A stretch of DNA of 64,000 nucleotides from Ureibacillus aquaedulcis (lineage in GTDB: Bacteria; Bacillota; Bacilli; Bacillales_A; Planococcaceae). Below, piece after piece: positions 1-9,584 of this stretch. The DNA lies in the NCBI RefSeq assembly GCF_030418165.1, contig NZ_JAUHTQ010000014.1:37080-101079 (forward strand). Reading direction: 5' to 3'. The notes beneath the pieces are model-generated. The model was not told where the DNA came from. It made no database searches and saw only the letters and a program-made list of their open reading frames with translations. Numbering within the stretch: position 1 is the first letter of the stretch; each line of letters begins with the position of its first letter. A program made the position numbers and the translations under genes.

Positions 1-1066
1 CCTTTAGATCTTCCAGCGATGCACCGTGCAATATATTCATTTCCGTACCAAATGCATCCAACAGTTTCGTCATCGTTTTCGGTCCGATTCCAGGGATAAA
101 ATCCAGTGGTACTTGATGAATATAGGGTGGCCTTTCTACTTCTTGCAATGGTGCATCCGTTAATTCAGCAATCCGCTTGGCTACACCTTTGATGAGATGT
201 TCTTTCCCACAGTATGGACAACGCGTATGACCCTCTTCCTCAATTTGTTCTCCGCAATCAGCACATACTGTTTCGTGGTACTTTCCAAGCAGCGGGTTTA
301 AGCCATAATTTGCGCCAAAAGCTCTTCCTTCTTCTTTGTGAAGCGCTTTTTTTAACTCCTCAAAATTGGCATCAGCTACATTTATTTTTTGATATTCGCG
401 AGCCAGCTTTCCAAGTGAATGGGCATCCGAGTTCGTTACAAATGTATAGGGTGCGAGTTCACTCATCCCTTTCACCATATACGTGTCCGAACTTAAGCCC
501 AATTCAATCCCATCAATCAATTGTGGATCAAACACTTCACTCAAGCTTTTCTTTACACCTTTTCCGTAAAGGCTTTTAAAAGGTGTAAAGACATGAGCGG
601 GAATGAATAGTCCACCCAATTCATTTACCTTTTGCTGCAAAGTCCGGCCATTACAGTAAATTCGCTGTGAGCTTAGGTGAATATTTTTTTGCTTTGTACT
701 CATCCACAACGAAAATTCCCGCATCTTTTCAATCGTCTTGAAGTAAGCCAGTACATGAATTGGCCCGTGGCAATTTTCATCATAAATTTCTATTTCCGAA
801 CCAGGAATCAGTGTTGTTTTTTCGTAACGGATACCACCATCCGGAATTTCTTGTGCTTTCCCTTCACGAATCAATTGTTCCATCTCATCCAATACTTCCG
901 GCGAATGACAATCAATAATGCCGATTAAATCTAAACCCTTCCTCGAGGTAGCCGTTTCCAGTATATTTTTTAGCGTTAAGTTTTTGCTGCCTGTAATTTT
1001 AACCGCTCTCCCCTTTTCAGTACGCCCAATATGTATATGTAAATCAGCGTAAATCTCTTTTAGCAT
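1..1066 (-). CDS. Endonuclease Q-type PHP-domain protein (3' end outside window)
   Basis: The gene runs off the left edge, so about 355 N-terminal residues are visible. It opens MLKEIYADLHIHIGR, a PHP-domain metal motif (DLHIH), and later shows NSDAHSLG, another PHP metal-site motif. A four-cysteine zinc ribbon follows (CADCG, then CPYCG), and then a helix-hairpin-helix-like FIPGIGPKT. This order matches the TIGR00375/EndoQ family, which nicks DNA 5' of deaminated bases (uracil, hypoxanthine) in archaea and some Bacillus. The start is an ATG preceded by AGGAAGTG. Function is inferred from family membership. Confidence 0.8.
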   Translation of the reverse strand, partial: MLKEIYADLHIHIGRTEKGRAVKITGSKNLTLKNILETATSRKGLDLIGIIDCHSPEVLDEMEQLIREGKAQEIPDGGIRYEKTTLIPGSEIEIYDENCHGPIHVLAYFKTIEKMREFSLWMSTKQKNIHLSSQRIYCNGRTLQQKVNELGGLFIPAHVFTPFKSLYGKGVKKSLSEVFDPQLIDGIELGLSSDTYMVKGMSELAPYTFVTNSDAHSLGKLAREYQKINVADANFEELKKALHKEEGRAFGANYGLNPLLGKYHETVCADCGEQIEEEGHTRCPYCGKEHLIKGVAKRIAELTDAPLQEVERPPYIHQVPLDFIPGIGPKTMTKLLDAFGTEMNILHGASLEDLK

Positions 1067-1286
1067 GATGACCACTTCCTTACTATTTTCTATATAGAAA
1101 GATTACCCCAAATCATGTTCTTTGTTGCAACTTAAAATACATCAACTGCGCTTTTGTTTCAATTTTGTAAATTTTAAATAAACCCTATCATATCGGAACA
1201 TTATTATGTTAATTTAATTTTTGTATGCAAAACTAAACTCAGTAATCCATTCATTACACAGTGTTGCACATAGTAGGAGGCATCAA

Positions 1287-3248
1287 GTGAAGACGATTAA
1301 AGCGAAATTAATCTTAATATTACTTTCTTTAACCATTCTCCCCTTAATTTTAATAACTACGATTATTTTCTTCGTAACCGGTAAGGGCTATTCGGATTTA
1401 ACAGAAAACCAACAAGAAAAAATGATACATAATGTCCAGAGTGAATTAGATAATGTCTCTCGCAATCTGTTGGATCTAACAAATTCTTACTCACAAAACG
1501 AACAACTTATTTCCAGCTACCAATCAGGTAATCGAGCCCGGCTGTTAACGACAGTTAATGGTGTTTTTCCTCGTTTACAGGAGGAACATGATGTATCCGT
1601 TTTTGAATTTGGCGATCAAAGCGGAGTCGTATTTTTGCGCGGACATAATCCCCAAAAACATGGAGATGACAAAAGTGATTTACAAGCCATTCAAGCAGCC
1701 CTAAATGGACAATCGATTTCCGGTTTTGAAGTCGGTCAAAGCGGGCTTTCCGTTAGGGCCTTTGCACCATTATTAGCAGGCAGTACAGTAGTGGGCACAC
1801 TACAAACAAGTGTTGAAAGCACATTCTTGGAACAGTTAAGCGAACAGTTGGATGGTGTAACCATTACTTTATACGATAAGGAAGGAAGTACAATCTATTC
1901 TTCCAATCCATCAGGCCAAGGTTTAACACTTTCGGAAGATACATTGGCACAGATAGGTAACGGTAAGGTGTCTACATTGAAACAGAAAAATACAATGGAA
2001 TCGATTCTGCCAATGTACGATCCAACTGGCAGTCAAATTATCGGAGGCATTGGTGTAAAGCAGGACATTTCAATCATTCAACAGGTTCAAGGCCACCTTT
2101 TGTTCATTGCTACCCTCGTCCTAGTTGGAACAATACTTACCGTTCTTATAATAGCAGTCTTCTTTAGCAGATCGATTTCTAAGCCAATTGTTCATCTTGC
2201 CGTTTCATTGGATGAACTTTCGCACGGCAACTTACAAATTAAAACTGAACAAAGCACGAGAAAAGACGAGCTTGGCCAGTTGTTAAATTCCATGCATGTC
2301 ATGAAAAATACACTTTATGAAACGATTTTAAAGGTATCCCAATCATCTCTTGATGTTGCGAAACAAAGTACTGAACTAAAAGAAGCAACAGACGGTATCC
2401 AAGCAGGGTCACAGCAAATGGCATCGACCATGACAGAAATCTCGGTTAGTTCGGAAAATCAGGCAAATACGATTTCCGACTTAGCTTCAAATGCAACCGA
2501 TTTCTCAATGATTATGGAAGAAACACGCCATAAAGGATATGAAATAAATAATTCAACAAAGGCTGTTCTTCTATTAACTGCTGAAGGAAAAGAAAAAATG
2601 CACACCTCAGATGAGCAGATGGACAAGATTGATCGGGTTATGAAAGAAGCAGTCCTTAAAATGAATGGCCTGGAAAACCAGACGAAGGAAATTTCAAAAT
2701 TGGTATTAATGATTGAAGCAATCGCTAATCAAACAAACCTGCTTGCATTAAATGCTGCAATAGAGGCAAGTCGAGCCGGAGAGCATGGTAAAGGTTTTGC
2801 AGTAGTTGCAGAAGAGGTTAGAAAACTGGCCGAACAGGTTTCAGATTCAGTCAAGGATATCACAAAGATTGTTACCTCTATTCAAGTAGAAACAAATCTT
2901 GTGGAATCATCACTTGAAATTGGCTATAAAGAGGTTCAGCAAGGTTCTTCCCTTATTCAATCTACAGGAGAAACATTCAACAAAATTCACACTTCAATTT
3001 CAAGTATGGTTGAAAGTATAGGCAACATCACAAGTAATTTAGATGATAATGTCAATCTTACGAAACAAATGCATTATTCCATTGAGCAAATCGCTTCAGT
3101 TTCGGAGGAGACGGCAGCAGCAGTGGAACAAACAGCTGCAACAACACAGGAGTTCAACAGTTCTATCGATGAAATCTCAAGTAGCACTGAGCAACTTACC
3201 TTACTTGCAGATGAATTAAAAGTTTTAGTCCACCATTTCAAACTATAA
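1287..3248 (+). CDS. Methyl-accepting chemotaxis protein
   Basis: Transmembrane chemoreceptor of about 653 residues. TM1 is at about residues 7-29, followed by an extracellular sensory region of about 240 residues (probably Cache-like), TM2 near 270-295, a HAMP linker, and a long cytoplasmic coiled coil. The conserved hairpin tip is [20 protein letters not shown]. It should signal through CheW/CheA; the ligand is unknown. I chose the GTG at 1287 because AGGAGG lies 6 bases upstream; an ATG 22 codons earlier has no ribosome site. It is monocistronic, and I saw no clear SigD promoter upstream, unlike the chemoreceptor at 17868. Confidence 0.9.
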   Translation: MKTIKAKLILILLSLTILPLILITTIIFFVTGKGYSDLTENQQEKMIHNVQSELDNVSRNLLDLTNSYSQNEQLISSYQSGNRARLLTTVNGVFPRLQEEHDVSVFEFGDQSGVVFLRGHNPQKHGDDKSDLQAIQAALNGQSISGFEVGQSGLSVRAFAPLLAGSTVVGTLQTSVESTFLEQLSEQLDGVTITLYDKEGSTIYSSNPSGQGLTLSEDTLAQIGNGKVSTLKQKNTMESILPMYDPTGSQIIGGIGVKQDISIIQQVQGHLLFIATLVLVGTILTVLIIAVFFSRSISKPIVHLAVSLDELSHGNLQIKTEQSTRKDELGQLLNSMHVMKNTLYETILKVSQSSLDVAKQSTELKEATDGIQAGSQQMASTMTEISVSSENQANTISDLASNATDFSMIMEETRHKGYEINNSTKAVLLLTAEGKEKMHTSDEQMDKIDRVMKEAVLKMNGLENQTKEISKLVLMIEAIANQTNLLALNAAIEASRAGEHGKGFAVVAEEVRKLAEQVSDSVKDITKIVTSIQVETNLVESSLEIGYKEVQQGSSLIQSTGETFNKIHTSISSMVESIGNITSNLDDNVNLTKQMHYSIEQIASVSEETAAAVEQTAATTQEFNSSIDEISSSTEQLTLLADELKVLVHHFKL

Positions 3249-3300
3249 TTCCGACACCTGCAGTTGGCTTGAGAGCTAGCTCCAAAGCGATAGAGGGACA

Positions 3301-3343
3301 AAAAGGAGGGGACTCGGTATTCGAGGCCACTCCTTCTTTTCGC
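3301..3343. terminator. Probable bidirectional terminator
   Basis: A GGAGG-rich arm pairs with CCACTCCTT around a short loop, with A and T runs outside. It sits between the convergent chemoreceptor and DUF423 genes. The stem has a bulge, so the call is moderate. Confidence 0.5.
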
Positions 3344-3346
3344 TAG

Positions 3347-3721
3347 TTAAATCACTTCAATAAACAATAGGATCCAGCCCGCCAAAAATAACAAGCCTCC
3401 TATTGGTGTAATCGCCCCTAACTTTTTAACTCCCGTTACAGACAAGACATACAAACTTCCTGAAAAGAAGATAACTCCCGCAAACATCAAATACCCAGCC
3501 CACGATAATAAACTAGAGCTCCCCAATAAGGCATCCATCGAAAGGATGCCCAATAGGATTAATCCTATTGCGTGGTACATTTGATATTGCACTGCTGTAT
3601 TCCAAATTTGTTCATAGCGCGGCTCGGGAAATTTATCTTTTAAAGCATGGGCACCAAATGCACCAAGTACGACTCCCAAAAAGGCCAAAATTGAACCAAG
3701 TACTAATAAGACGTTCATCAT
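3347..3721 (-). CDS. DUF423 family small membrane protein (YwdK-like)
   Basis: Membrane protein of 124 residues with four predicted hydrophobic segments. It carries the DUF423 hallmark LGAFGAHALKDK near the N-terminus and a glycine-rich last helix. The family is widespread in bacteria with no established reaction. Two adjacent ATG codons compete as start; GGAG lies 8 bases before the second (3718), which may be the true start. It is convergent with the chemoreceptor and not in an operon. Confidence 0.85.
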   Translation of the reverse strand: MMNVLLVLGSILAFLGVVLGAFGAHALKDKFPEPRYEQIWNTAVQYQMYHAIGLILLGILSMDALLGSSSLLSWAGYLMFAGVIFFSGSLYVLSVTGVKKLGAITPIGGLLFLAGWILLFIEVI

Positions 3722-3987
3722 AAATGCTCCTTTTATGTATTTAACAATTTAACTATATAGTTTTCATTATACCTATGACAATAAAAAACACGCTATAAAT
3801 AAGAGAGGAAGCCGATCTATGCAACTTTAGATCTTTAGCTGTTTTACCAGGATAGTGAGGTTAATTAAACCAACTAGAATTTAACGCGTTGAAGCGATAA
3901 ACTTTCTGTTGATTCTGAATTATTATACATATATAATTAATACCTACATAATAGAATCGAACATTCTCATAGAAAGAGGTTATACAT

Positions 3988-5025
3988 ATGAAAGACTTCT
4001 TCAGTAAACTTTTAACGGGGATGAGTATTGCCATCGTGGTCGCCCTTATCCCCAATGCTTTACTTGGTGAAATACTAAAGCTGATCATTCCTTCTGTGCC
4101 TGCTCTACAGCATCTTTTTGATGCAACAGTCGTTATCATGAGTATGCTGCCTCTGTTAACCGGGATTTTGGTAGGTATGCAGTTTAAACTGACTCAAATT
4201 CAAACTGCATGTGTCGGGATTGCCACTGTTATAGGAAGTGGTGCAATCATAAAAACTGCTGAGGGTCTATTTACACTAAATGGTATTGGTGTAACACTTA
4301 ACTCTGGCTTAACCGCTGCTCTTGCTGTACTTTTTGTTAAACTTGTAGGCGAGAAATTGAAGGAGTATTCTATTCTTTTAATGCCGATGTTATCAGTAGT
4401 TGTGCCTGGTATGATTGGCTACATGATCTTACCTTATGTAAAAACAAGTGCTGGTCTTGTAGGTGAAGTTGTTGCTTACCTAACAGGTCTACAGCCTGTT
4501 TTAATGGGAGCATTACTTGCTGTCATCTTTGGCGTTGTCATTATCTCACCTATTTCAACGGTTGGAATCGCTACGGTTATAATGCTGTCAGGTATTGGAT
4601 CTGGCGCTGCGAATTTAGGGATTGTTGCAGTTGGTATGGGATTATTCTTAGCAAGTCTCAAAGCAAACTCACTGGGTACTGCCTTGGCACATGTCTTGGG
4701 ATCACCCAAAATTCAAATGCGAAATTTCTTTATGAAGCCAGTCATTGCAATCCCTATGTTAATATCCGCTGCCATACTCGGGGGACTTGCCGGCGTATTC
4801 AATGTTCAAGGAACCCCTTATAGTGCAGGGTTTGGTTTATCCGGCTTAGTGGGACCGCTAAATTATATAAATTTGGCTGAGGGTGGTTGGTCTGCACCGA
4901 ACATCGCCATTATGCTAAGCATGTTCTTCATCCTTCCACTCATCCTGAACCTGATCTTTATCTATGTATTTAAGAAGAAATTGAAACTTATCAAGGACGA
5001 AGATTATAAATTAGACTTTGAATAA
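3988..5025 (+). CDS. PTS-EIIC-like membrane permease (PF13303 type)
   Basis: Integral membrane protein of 345 residues, very hydrophobic, with about ten segments and many Gly/Ala-rich helices (for example GIATVIGSGAI). It ends in a basic cytoplasmic tail KKKLKLIKDEDYK. The sequence matches the PTS_EIIC_2 family, which lacks fused EIIA/EIIB domains. No PTS partner genes are nearby, so the substrate and even phosphotransfer coupling are unknown. AGAGG precedes the ATG. A strong terminator follows directly, so the gene is probably monocistronic. Confidence 0.75.
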   Translation: MKDFFSKLLTGMSIAIVVALIPNALLGEILKLIIPSVPALQHLFDATVVIMSMLPLLTGILVGMQFKLTQIQTACVGIATVIGSGAIIKTAEGLFTLNGIGVTLNSGLTAALAVLFVKLVGEKLKEYSILLMPMLSVVVPGMIGYMILPYVKTSAGLVGEVVAYLTGLQPVLMGALLAVIFGVVIISPISTVGIATVIMLSGIGSGAANLGIVAVGMGLFLASLKANSLGTALAHVLGSPKIQMRNFFMKPVIAIPMLISAAILGGLAGVFNVQGTPYSAGFGLSGLVGPLNYINLAEGGWSAPNIAIMLSMFFILPLILNLIFIYVFKKKLKLIKDEDYKLDFE

Positions 5026-5036
5026 TGATAATAAAA

Positions 5037-5076
5037 ACACAACTCAGGTCCAGATTGGGGTCGAGTTGTGTTTTTT
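5037..5076. terminator. Strong bidirectional terminator
   Basis: ACACAACTC pairs exactly with GAGTTGTGT. TTTTTT follows on the plus strand, and T-rich sequence follows on the minus strand. It separates the permease from the convergent ku gene. Confidence 0.85.
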
Positions 5077-5136
5077 AATTATATTTTACTGATAAAAACT
5101 TGCTGGATATTAGCCTAAAAAGAAACATTCACAGAA

Positions 5137-5976
5137 TTATGCTTCTTTTTTCTCTGCTGTTGTCTTCCTTTTTCTAGTAGTCGTTTTCTTTTTCGGCGTT
5201 GATGTCTTATCAAGAGACGCTTGCAGGGCTGCCATTAGATCTGTCATGTCAGATGGAATGACCGTCTCTTTCTCGCTTACCGTCACGGTTAATTCGCCAT
5301 TTTTCTTCTGCTCTATTAGTTCAATCAACGCTGTTCGATAGTCATCCTGGTATTTATCAGGCTCAAATTTTGCTGTTAATTGTTCAATCAATAACAATGC
5401 GGTGTCGAGCTCTTTTTCAGTGACTTTTTCTTCACTCGGAATATTGGGGACCTCTTCTGTACTTCGCACTTCATCAGGAAAGTGAATCGTCTCCATGACT
5501 AAAGTTTCTCCATAAACACGTACAATTGCCAGTTGTTCCTTAGAGCGAATCGTAATCTTCGCAACGCCGATTTTCCCCGAATCACCCAATGCCTTCCGTA
5601 AAAGGGCATAGGCCTTTCCCCCTCCAGTATCCGGGGCCATGAAATAACTTCTTTCAAAATAGATTGGGTCGATCTCTTCCAGTTTCACAAACTCCATAAT
5701 TTCTACTGCTTTATCTTCATTTTCTTTGCGCAGCCTTTCAAGCTCATCATCATCCAGCACAACAAACTTATTCTTTGAGTATTCATAGGCTTTGACTATA
5801 TCTTCACTTTTTACTTCCTGTTCACAAACCGGACAAACCTTTTGATAATTAATTGGACTGTTGCATTCTTTATGAAGCTGCCTTAGCTTAATATCTTTAT
5901 TTTCGGTTGCCGTGTGAAGCTTCACCGGTATATTGACAAGTCCAAAGCTAATACTGCCTTTCCAAACTGTATGCAA
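5137..5976 (-). CDS. ku: Ku, non-homologous end-joining DNA-end binding protein
   Basis: Bacterial Ku of 279 residues forms a homodimeric ring on double-strand ends and recruits LigD. The N-terminus MHTVWKGSISFGLVNIPVKL is diagnostic of the family. The conserved core spans about residues 1-230. A lysine/arginine-rich tail (KKKTTTRKRKTT) follows; such tails bind DNA and stimulate LigD. In Bacillus subtilis ku and ligD are adjacent and made in the forespore. Here they are divergent, separated by about 100 bp. The forespore (SigG) promoter expected from that parallel was not identified by eye. Confidence 0.95.
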   Translation of the reverse strand: MHTVWKGSISFGLVNIPVKLHTATENKDIKLRQLHKECNSPINYQKVCPVCEQEVKSEDIVKAYEYSKNKFVVLDDDELERLRKENEDKAVEIMEFVKLEEIDPIYFERSYFMAPDTGGGKAYALLRKALGDSGKIGVAKITIRSKEQLAIVRVYGETLVMETIHFPDEVRSTEEVPNIPSEEKVTEKELDTALLLIEQLTAKFEPDKYQDDYRTALIELIEQKKNGELTVTVSEKETVIPSDMTDLMAALQASLDKTSTPKKKTTTRKRKTTAEKKEA

Positions 5977-6078
5977 ATTTCGTCACCTGCTTTTTTCTTA
6001 TTATGATGATTTCTGCTGGCAACTATGTATAACCACCGAAATAAGTTAAAAACTAACTAAAAAAGAGGTTCTGTTGAC

Positions 6079-7920
6079 ATGAAACCGATGCTCCTAACTT
6101 CGGCAGATGCTGTCCCGACCGGCAATGATTGGATATACGAAGTAAAGTATGATGGCTTTCGTTGCATTTTAAAATGGGATGCTGCAGGCATAACGCTAAT
6201 AAGCCGAAATGATAAAGAATTAACAGAATACTTTCCTGAAATCATTCAATTTTGCCATGATATTCAAACTAGGATTTCCCCCCATTTACCGATTCTTTTA
6301 GATGGAGAAATTGTCTACTTGCAGAATGACTACCGGAGCAACTTTTCGACAGTTCAATCTCGTGGAAGAATGCGCAGTAAAAAAACGATACTCGAATCCA
6401 GTGGAAAATTTCCCTGTAACTTTATTGCATTTGATCTACTGCAACTGGAAGGCGAAGATGTTACGCAGGATTCTCTCGAAGTGCGTAAAACTAAACTAAC
6501 GTCTTTGTTTGAAAGCGTACAGCTGCCACTTTCCCCTTCCTATAAAGATAAAGGAAGCCTTCAATTAATTGGAGTTTCTAGTGAGAGTGAAAAGCTTTGG
6601 GAAAAGATAAGGGAATGGAATGCTGAAGGAATGATTGCCAAGAAAAAAAGCAGTCTTTGGGAAAGTGGTAAAAGATCCAGCCTCTGGCTAAAAGTGAAAA
6701 ACTGGCGCATCATTACAATTATTCTTACTCTTTTTGATCAAACAAACGGCTATTTTAATGGAGCGGTTTATTATAATGATGAATTAAGAGAAATCACCAA
6801 TTTTCGCCATGGCCTTAAAGACGAAGAGTTGCAAACACTTGCTAACTTTTTTCAAGCTAATGGAACGAAAACTTCGGCAACGACTTGGATACTTCCTCCA
6901 TCGATATGTGTAGATGTAGCATGTATTGATTTTGATGGCAAAAAACTTCGAGAGCCGCGTTTTGAGGCTTTCCGGTTTGACGTGACCCCGGCTGATGCAA
7001 CTTGGAAGAGGATGTTGCGGGGGCTAAATCCAATACCTGAATCCGTTGCGATAACTCATCCAGATAAGCCGATTTGGCCAGCAGTTGGTTTAGTAAAGGA
7101 TGATTATATATACTACCTCCAGGAAGTAGCACCATTCTTTTTACCATTCCTAAAAAATCGTTTACTAACAACGATCCGTTTTCCTCACGGTGTGCCTGGT
7201 GAAAGCTTTTATCAAAAAAATGCCCCCGAGTACACACCCAGCTTTATCAAGACAAGTGTCGAGGAAGAAATTGAATATGTAGTTTGCAATGATATGAAGA
7301 CATTATTATGGTTAGGAAATCAACTGGCAATTGAATACCATATTCCTTTTAAAACGATTGATACAACTTACCCTACAGAAATTGTATTCGACCTGGATCC
7401 ACCTTCTGTAGATGATTTTTCATTGGCCATCGAAGCAGCACTGAATATGAAAGCCATATTTGATAAATTCAATTTGGAGTCCTTCATTAAAACATCCGGT
7501 GGCAAAGGGCTGCAAATTTATATTCCCCTTTCAAAGGATACCTTTACATTTGAGGAAACCAGAATTTTCACGGAGTTTGTATGCCGATTTTTAGTTGAAC
7601 AAAATCCAAAATGGTTTACAATCGAGCGAATGAAAAAGAATCGGGGAAACCGATTATATTTAGATTATATTCAGCACGCTGAAGGAAAAACGATCGTTAG
7701 TCCCTATTCGCCAAGAGGTCATGAACACGGCTTGATAGCAACCCCTTTGGAGTGGCATGAGGTTAATAGCGATTTAAGTCCTAAACACTTTACAATACCC
7801 GCCGTTCTCGAACGTATCAAAAATAAGGGAGATCTATTTAGCAACTTCTACAAAGTCGGGGAAAAACAACAATTTGAAACAGTCCTAACAACGTTAGTGG
7901 AATTAACAAAGAAAAAATAG
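6079..7920 (+). CDS. ligD: LigD, ATP-dependent DNA ligase/polymerase for NHEJ
   Basis: Two-domain enzyme of 613 residues in the Bacillus order: ligase first, polymerase second, without the phosphoesterase domain of mycobacterial or Pseudomonas LigD. The ligase adenylation motif is EVKYDGFR with nucleophile Lys23. Further ligase motifs are LLDGEIV and the downstream ...GMIAKK. The primase-polymerase domain starts near residue 320, with metal ligands in VFDLDPPS and the SGGKGLQIYIP motif. It partners with the divergent ku. AGAGG lies about 10 bases before the ATG. Confidence 0.95.
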   Translation: MKPMLLTSADAVPTGNDWIYEVKYDGFRCILKWDAAGITLISRNDKELTEYFPEIIQFCHDIQTRISPHLPILLDGEIVYLQNDYRSNFSTVQSRGRMRSKKTILESSGKFPCNFIAFDLLQLEGEDVTQDSLEVRKTKLTSLFESVQLPLSPSYKDKGSLQLIGVSSESEKLWEKIREWNAEGMIAKKKSSLWESGKRSSLWLKVKNWRIITIILTLFDQTNGYFNGAVYYNDELREITNFRHGLKDEELQTLANFFQANGTKTSATTWILPPSICVDVACIDFDGKKLREPRFEAFRFDVTPADATWKRMLRGLNPIPESVAITHPDKPIWPAVGLVKDDYIYYLQEVAPFFLPFLKNRLLTTIRFPHGVPGESFYQKNAPEYTPSFIKTSVEEEIEYVVCNDMKTLLWLGNQLAIEYHIPFKTIDTTYPTEIVFDLDPPSVDDFSLAIEAALNMKAIFDKFNLESFIKTSGGKGLQIYIPLSKDTFTFEETRIFTEFVCRFLVEQNPKWFTIERMKKNRGNRLYLDYIQHAEGKTIVSPYSPRGHEHGLIATPLEWHEVNSDLSPKHFTIPAVLERIKNKGDLFSNFYKVGEKQQFETVLTTLVELTKKK

Positions 7921-8022
7921 GGAGTGAACCTAAGCTTTTCTCCCTATCTTATTTAGGGAATAGGGTCGTTGGGCAGTCTAATTATTACGCCAACCCCGTT
8001 TTACCTAGGGGTTTTGGCTACT

Positions 8023-8092
8023 TTACTTGCAACATTGGGAAAGTTACTTGCGAGTTCACACTCTTTACTTGCGAGTTGGGAAGCTTACTTGC
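8023..8092. repeat. Four-copy ~21-bp tandem repeat (TTACTTGC core)
   Basis: TTACTTGC begins at 8023, 8044, 8065 and 8085, so the spacing is 21, 21 and 20 bases. Three copies extend into TTACTTGCGA/GG, two into TTACTTGCGAGTT. The block lies between the convergent ends of ligD and ctaG. Function unknown. Confidence 0.8.
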
Positions 8093-8101
8093 GGACCTGC
8101 T

Positions 8102-8902
8102 TTAAACTTCCATAACCGAGTAGTTCTTCTTTGCCGACAATCGATTTCTCCCACCAAAATATTGATAACATAAGATAATTACAATGATTACATCAATGGC
8201 GTCCCCACCGTAATACATCAACATTCCGCCGCGTTGTGCATCCGTACTGTCAACGCCGGCTGGTGGGTTTGCATAAATCCATTTTGACAATATACCGTGA
8301 GATGCCATCGCCAAAATTAATACAACCGCTCTTAACCGAAAGCTCGTGCGGTGAGGTGTCACTTCTATATAAATCATGGAGAGAGTAAAAACATATCCTG
8401 CAAAAAAAACGTGGATATGCACAAGAACGTAAAGTAAGTAAGATGAATGCATCATGCTATATAAATCCGTCGTATAGAGAATCCATAGACCGCCAAAATT
8501 CAGTACACTTGCGAGTATTGGGTGGGTAATCCACTGTAAGTAGGAACTTTTAAGTCCTTTGCTAATCAGCCTGCCCGAAACAATCGGAACACTTCTTAAT
8601 AGAAGCTTCATCGGTGCGGAAAGAACTATAAACAGCGGACCTAGCATCCCCAGCAGTAAATGGGCCATCATATGTGCCGTAAAACTTGAGTGAGCCTGCT
8701 CAGCAATTGGTCCGGCAATTGCGAATGTAACAGACAATACACCAATTACCCAAAAGACAATTCGTGTACCTGGCCATTTCTTGTATCTCTTATTCGTTCT
8801 ATAAACCATTACTATATAACCGACAGTGAATACCATTGGTAAAGCATAGCTCAGCAAATCGAGAAAACTATAGATCCCACTTCCGGCTTCATGATTATGC
8901 AT
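8102..8902 (-). CDS. ctaG: CtaG, cytochrome c oxidase assembly factor
   Basis: Polytopic membrane protein of 266 residues of the caa3_CtaG family, needed for maturation of the caa3-type oxidase in Bacillus. The family features are several histidine-containing helices (THMMAHLLLGMLGP-type and VHIHVFFAGY segments) and a C-terminal ALA-rich helix before the periplasmic YGGDAID loop. GGTGA precedes the ATG. It follows the DUF2243 gene by 18 bases and is probably co-transcribed with it. No ctaABCDEF genes are in the window. Confidence 0.85.
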   Translation of the reverse strand: MHNHEAGSGIYSFLDLLSYALPMVFTVGYIVMVYRTNKRYKKWPGTRIVFWVIGVLSVTFAIAGPIAEQAHSSFTAHMMAHLLLGMLGPLFIVLSAPMKLLLRSVPIVSGRLISKGLKSSYLQWITHPILASVLNFGGLWILYTTDLYSMMHSSYLLYVLVHIHVFFAGYVFTLSMIYIEVTPHRTSFRLRAVVLILAMASHGILSKWIYANPPAGVDSTDAQRGGMLMYYGGDAIDVIIVIILCYQYFGGRNRLSAKKNYSVMEV

Positions 8903-8920
8903 TATAGTTCACCCGCTTTT

Positions 8921-9379
8921 TTACTTTGATTGAGTTGATCTTTTCCGCCCTAAAATAATCAATCCAATTATAATCATAAATCCTGCACTTACATTCCATA
9001 CGATATCATAAGGAATAATGTCCACTCCGTAACGGATTTGGTGTAGGCGCAGGAGCTTATGCTGAATGATGCCATCATATAACTGGAAGACTCCGGTTCC
9101 TAAAATCAAAGCTCCGATCCACCTTCCTCTATCCCACACATTTCGCTTCCGAAGATCTGCCAACATAAAAAGAGCTGCCACTGTAGCAAACCAACTAAAT
9201 GCATGAAAAATCCCATCCGAAACCAGTCCGATGCTAGGTGTTGATTTATCATAAAAATGATGCCAGTGAAGGAGTTGATGAAATACTGCTTCATCAATAA
9301 AAGCAACTAATCCAACTCCAAATAAGAAACCTGACCAAACATTAAACGGTCCATCCTGGCTGCTTTTTCTTTTCTCCAT
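8921..9379 (-). CDS. DUF2243 family membrane protein
   Basis: About 152 residues with four predicted membrane helices. The family motif FHQLLHWHHFYD is near residue 35, and a second histidine-containing segment (GIIQHKLLRLHQIRY) is near 115. The histidine pattern suggests metal or heme contact, but no function is established. It sits just upstream of ctaG in the same direction, a frequent pairing that hints at a respiratory role. The start is ambiguous: ATG 9379 has GGTGA 5 bases upstream, and ATG 9418 has AAGGTGG. Confidence 0.75.
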   Translation of the reverse strand: MEKRKSSQDGPFNVWSGFLFGVGLVAFIDEAVFHQLLHWHHFYDKSTPSIGLVSDGIFHAFSWFATVAALFMLADLRKRNVWDRGRWIGALILGTGVFQLYDGIIQHKLLRLHQIRYGVDIIPYDIVWNVSAGFMIIIGLIILGRKRSTQSK

Positions 9380-9535
9380 ACAATTCACCCTCATGTTTTG
9401 TCTTGCCACTCCTCTCATTTTATCCACCTTTGGTAAAAACTATAAGTTGTGCCAACGTTCATAAGAATAAAAGTGATCCGTTCTACCATTACCCTATTTT
9501 TTTCTAAATTCCAATTTTTTCGAAAAAGTTTTTGA

Positions 9536-9573
9536 AAACAAAAAAAGCTAGCATAAATAAATTATGCCAGCTC
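9536..9573 (-). terminator. Rho-independent terminator
   Basis: On the minus strand AGCTGGCATAA pairs with TTATGCTAGCT and is followed by TTTTTT. It ends the transcript of the SLH surface protein. Confidence 0.85.
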
Positions 9574-9584
9574 CCATTACTCAA

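Noticed and set aside
1067..1286. SigD promoter for the first chemoreceptor
   Set aside because: TAAA tracts occur, but none is followed at 15 bases by a GCCGATAT-like box.
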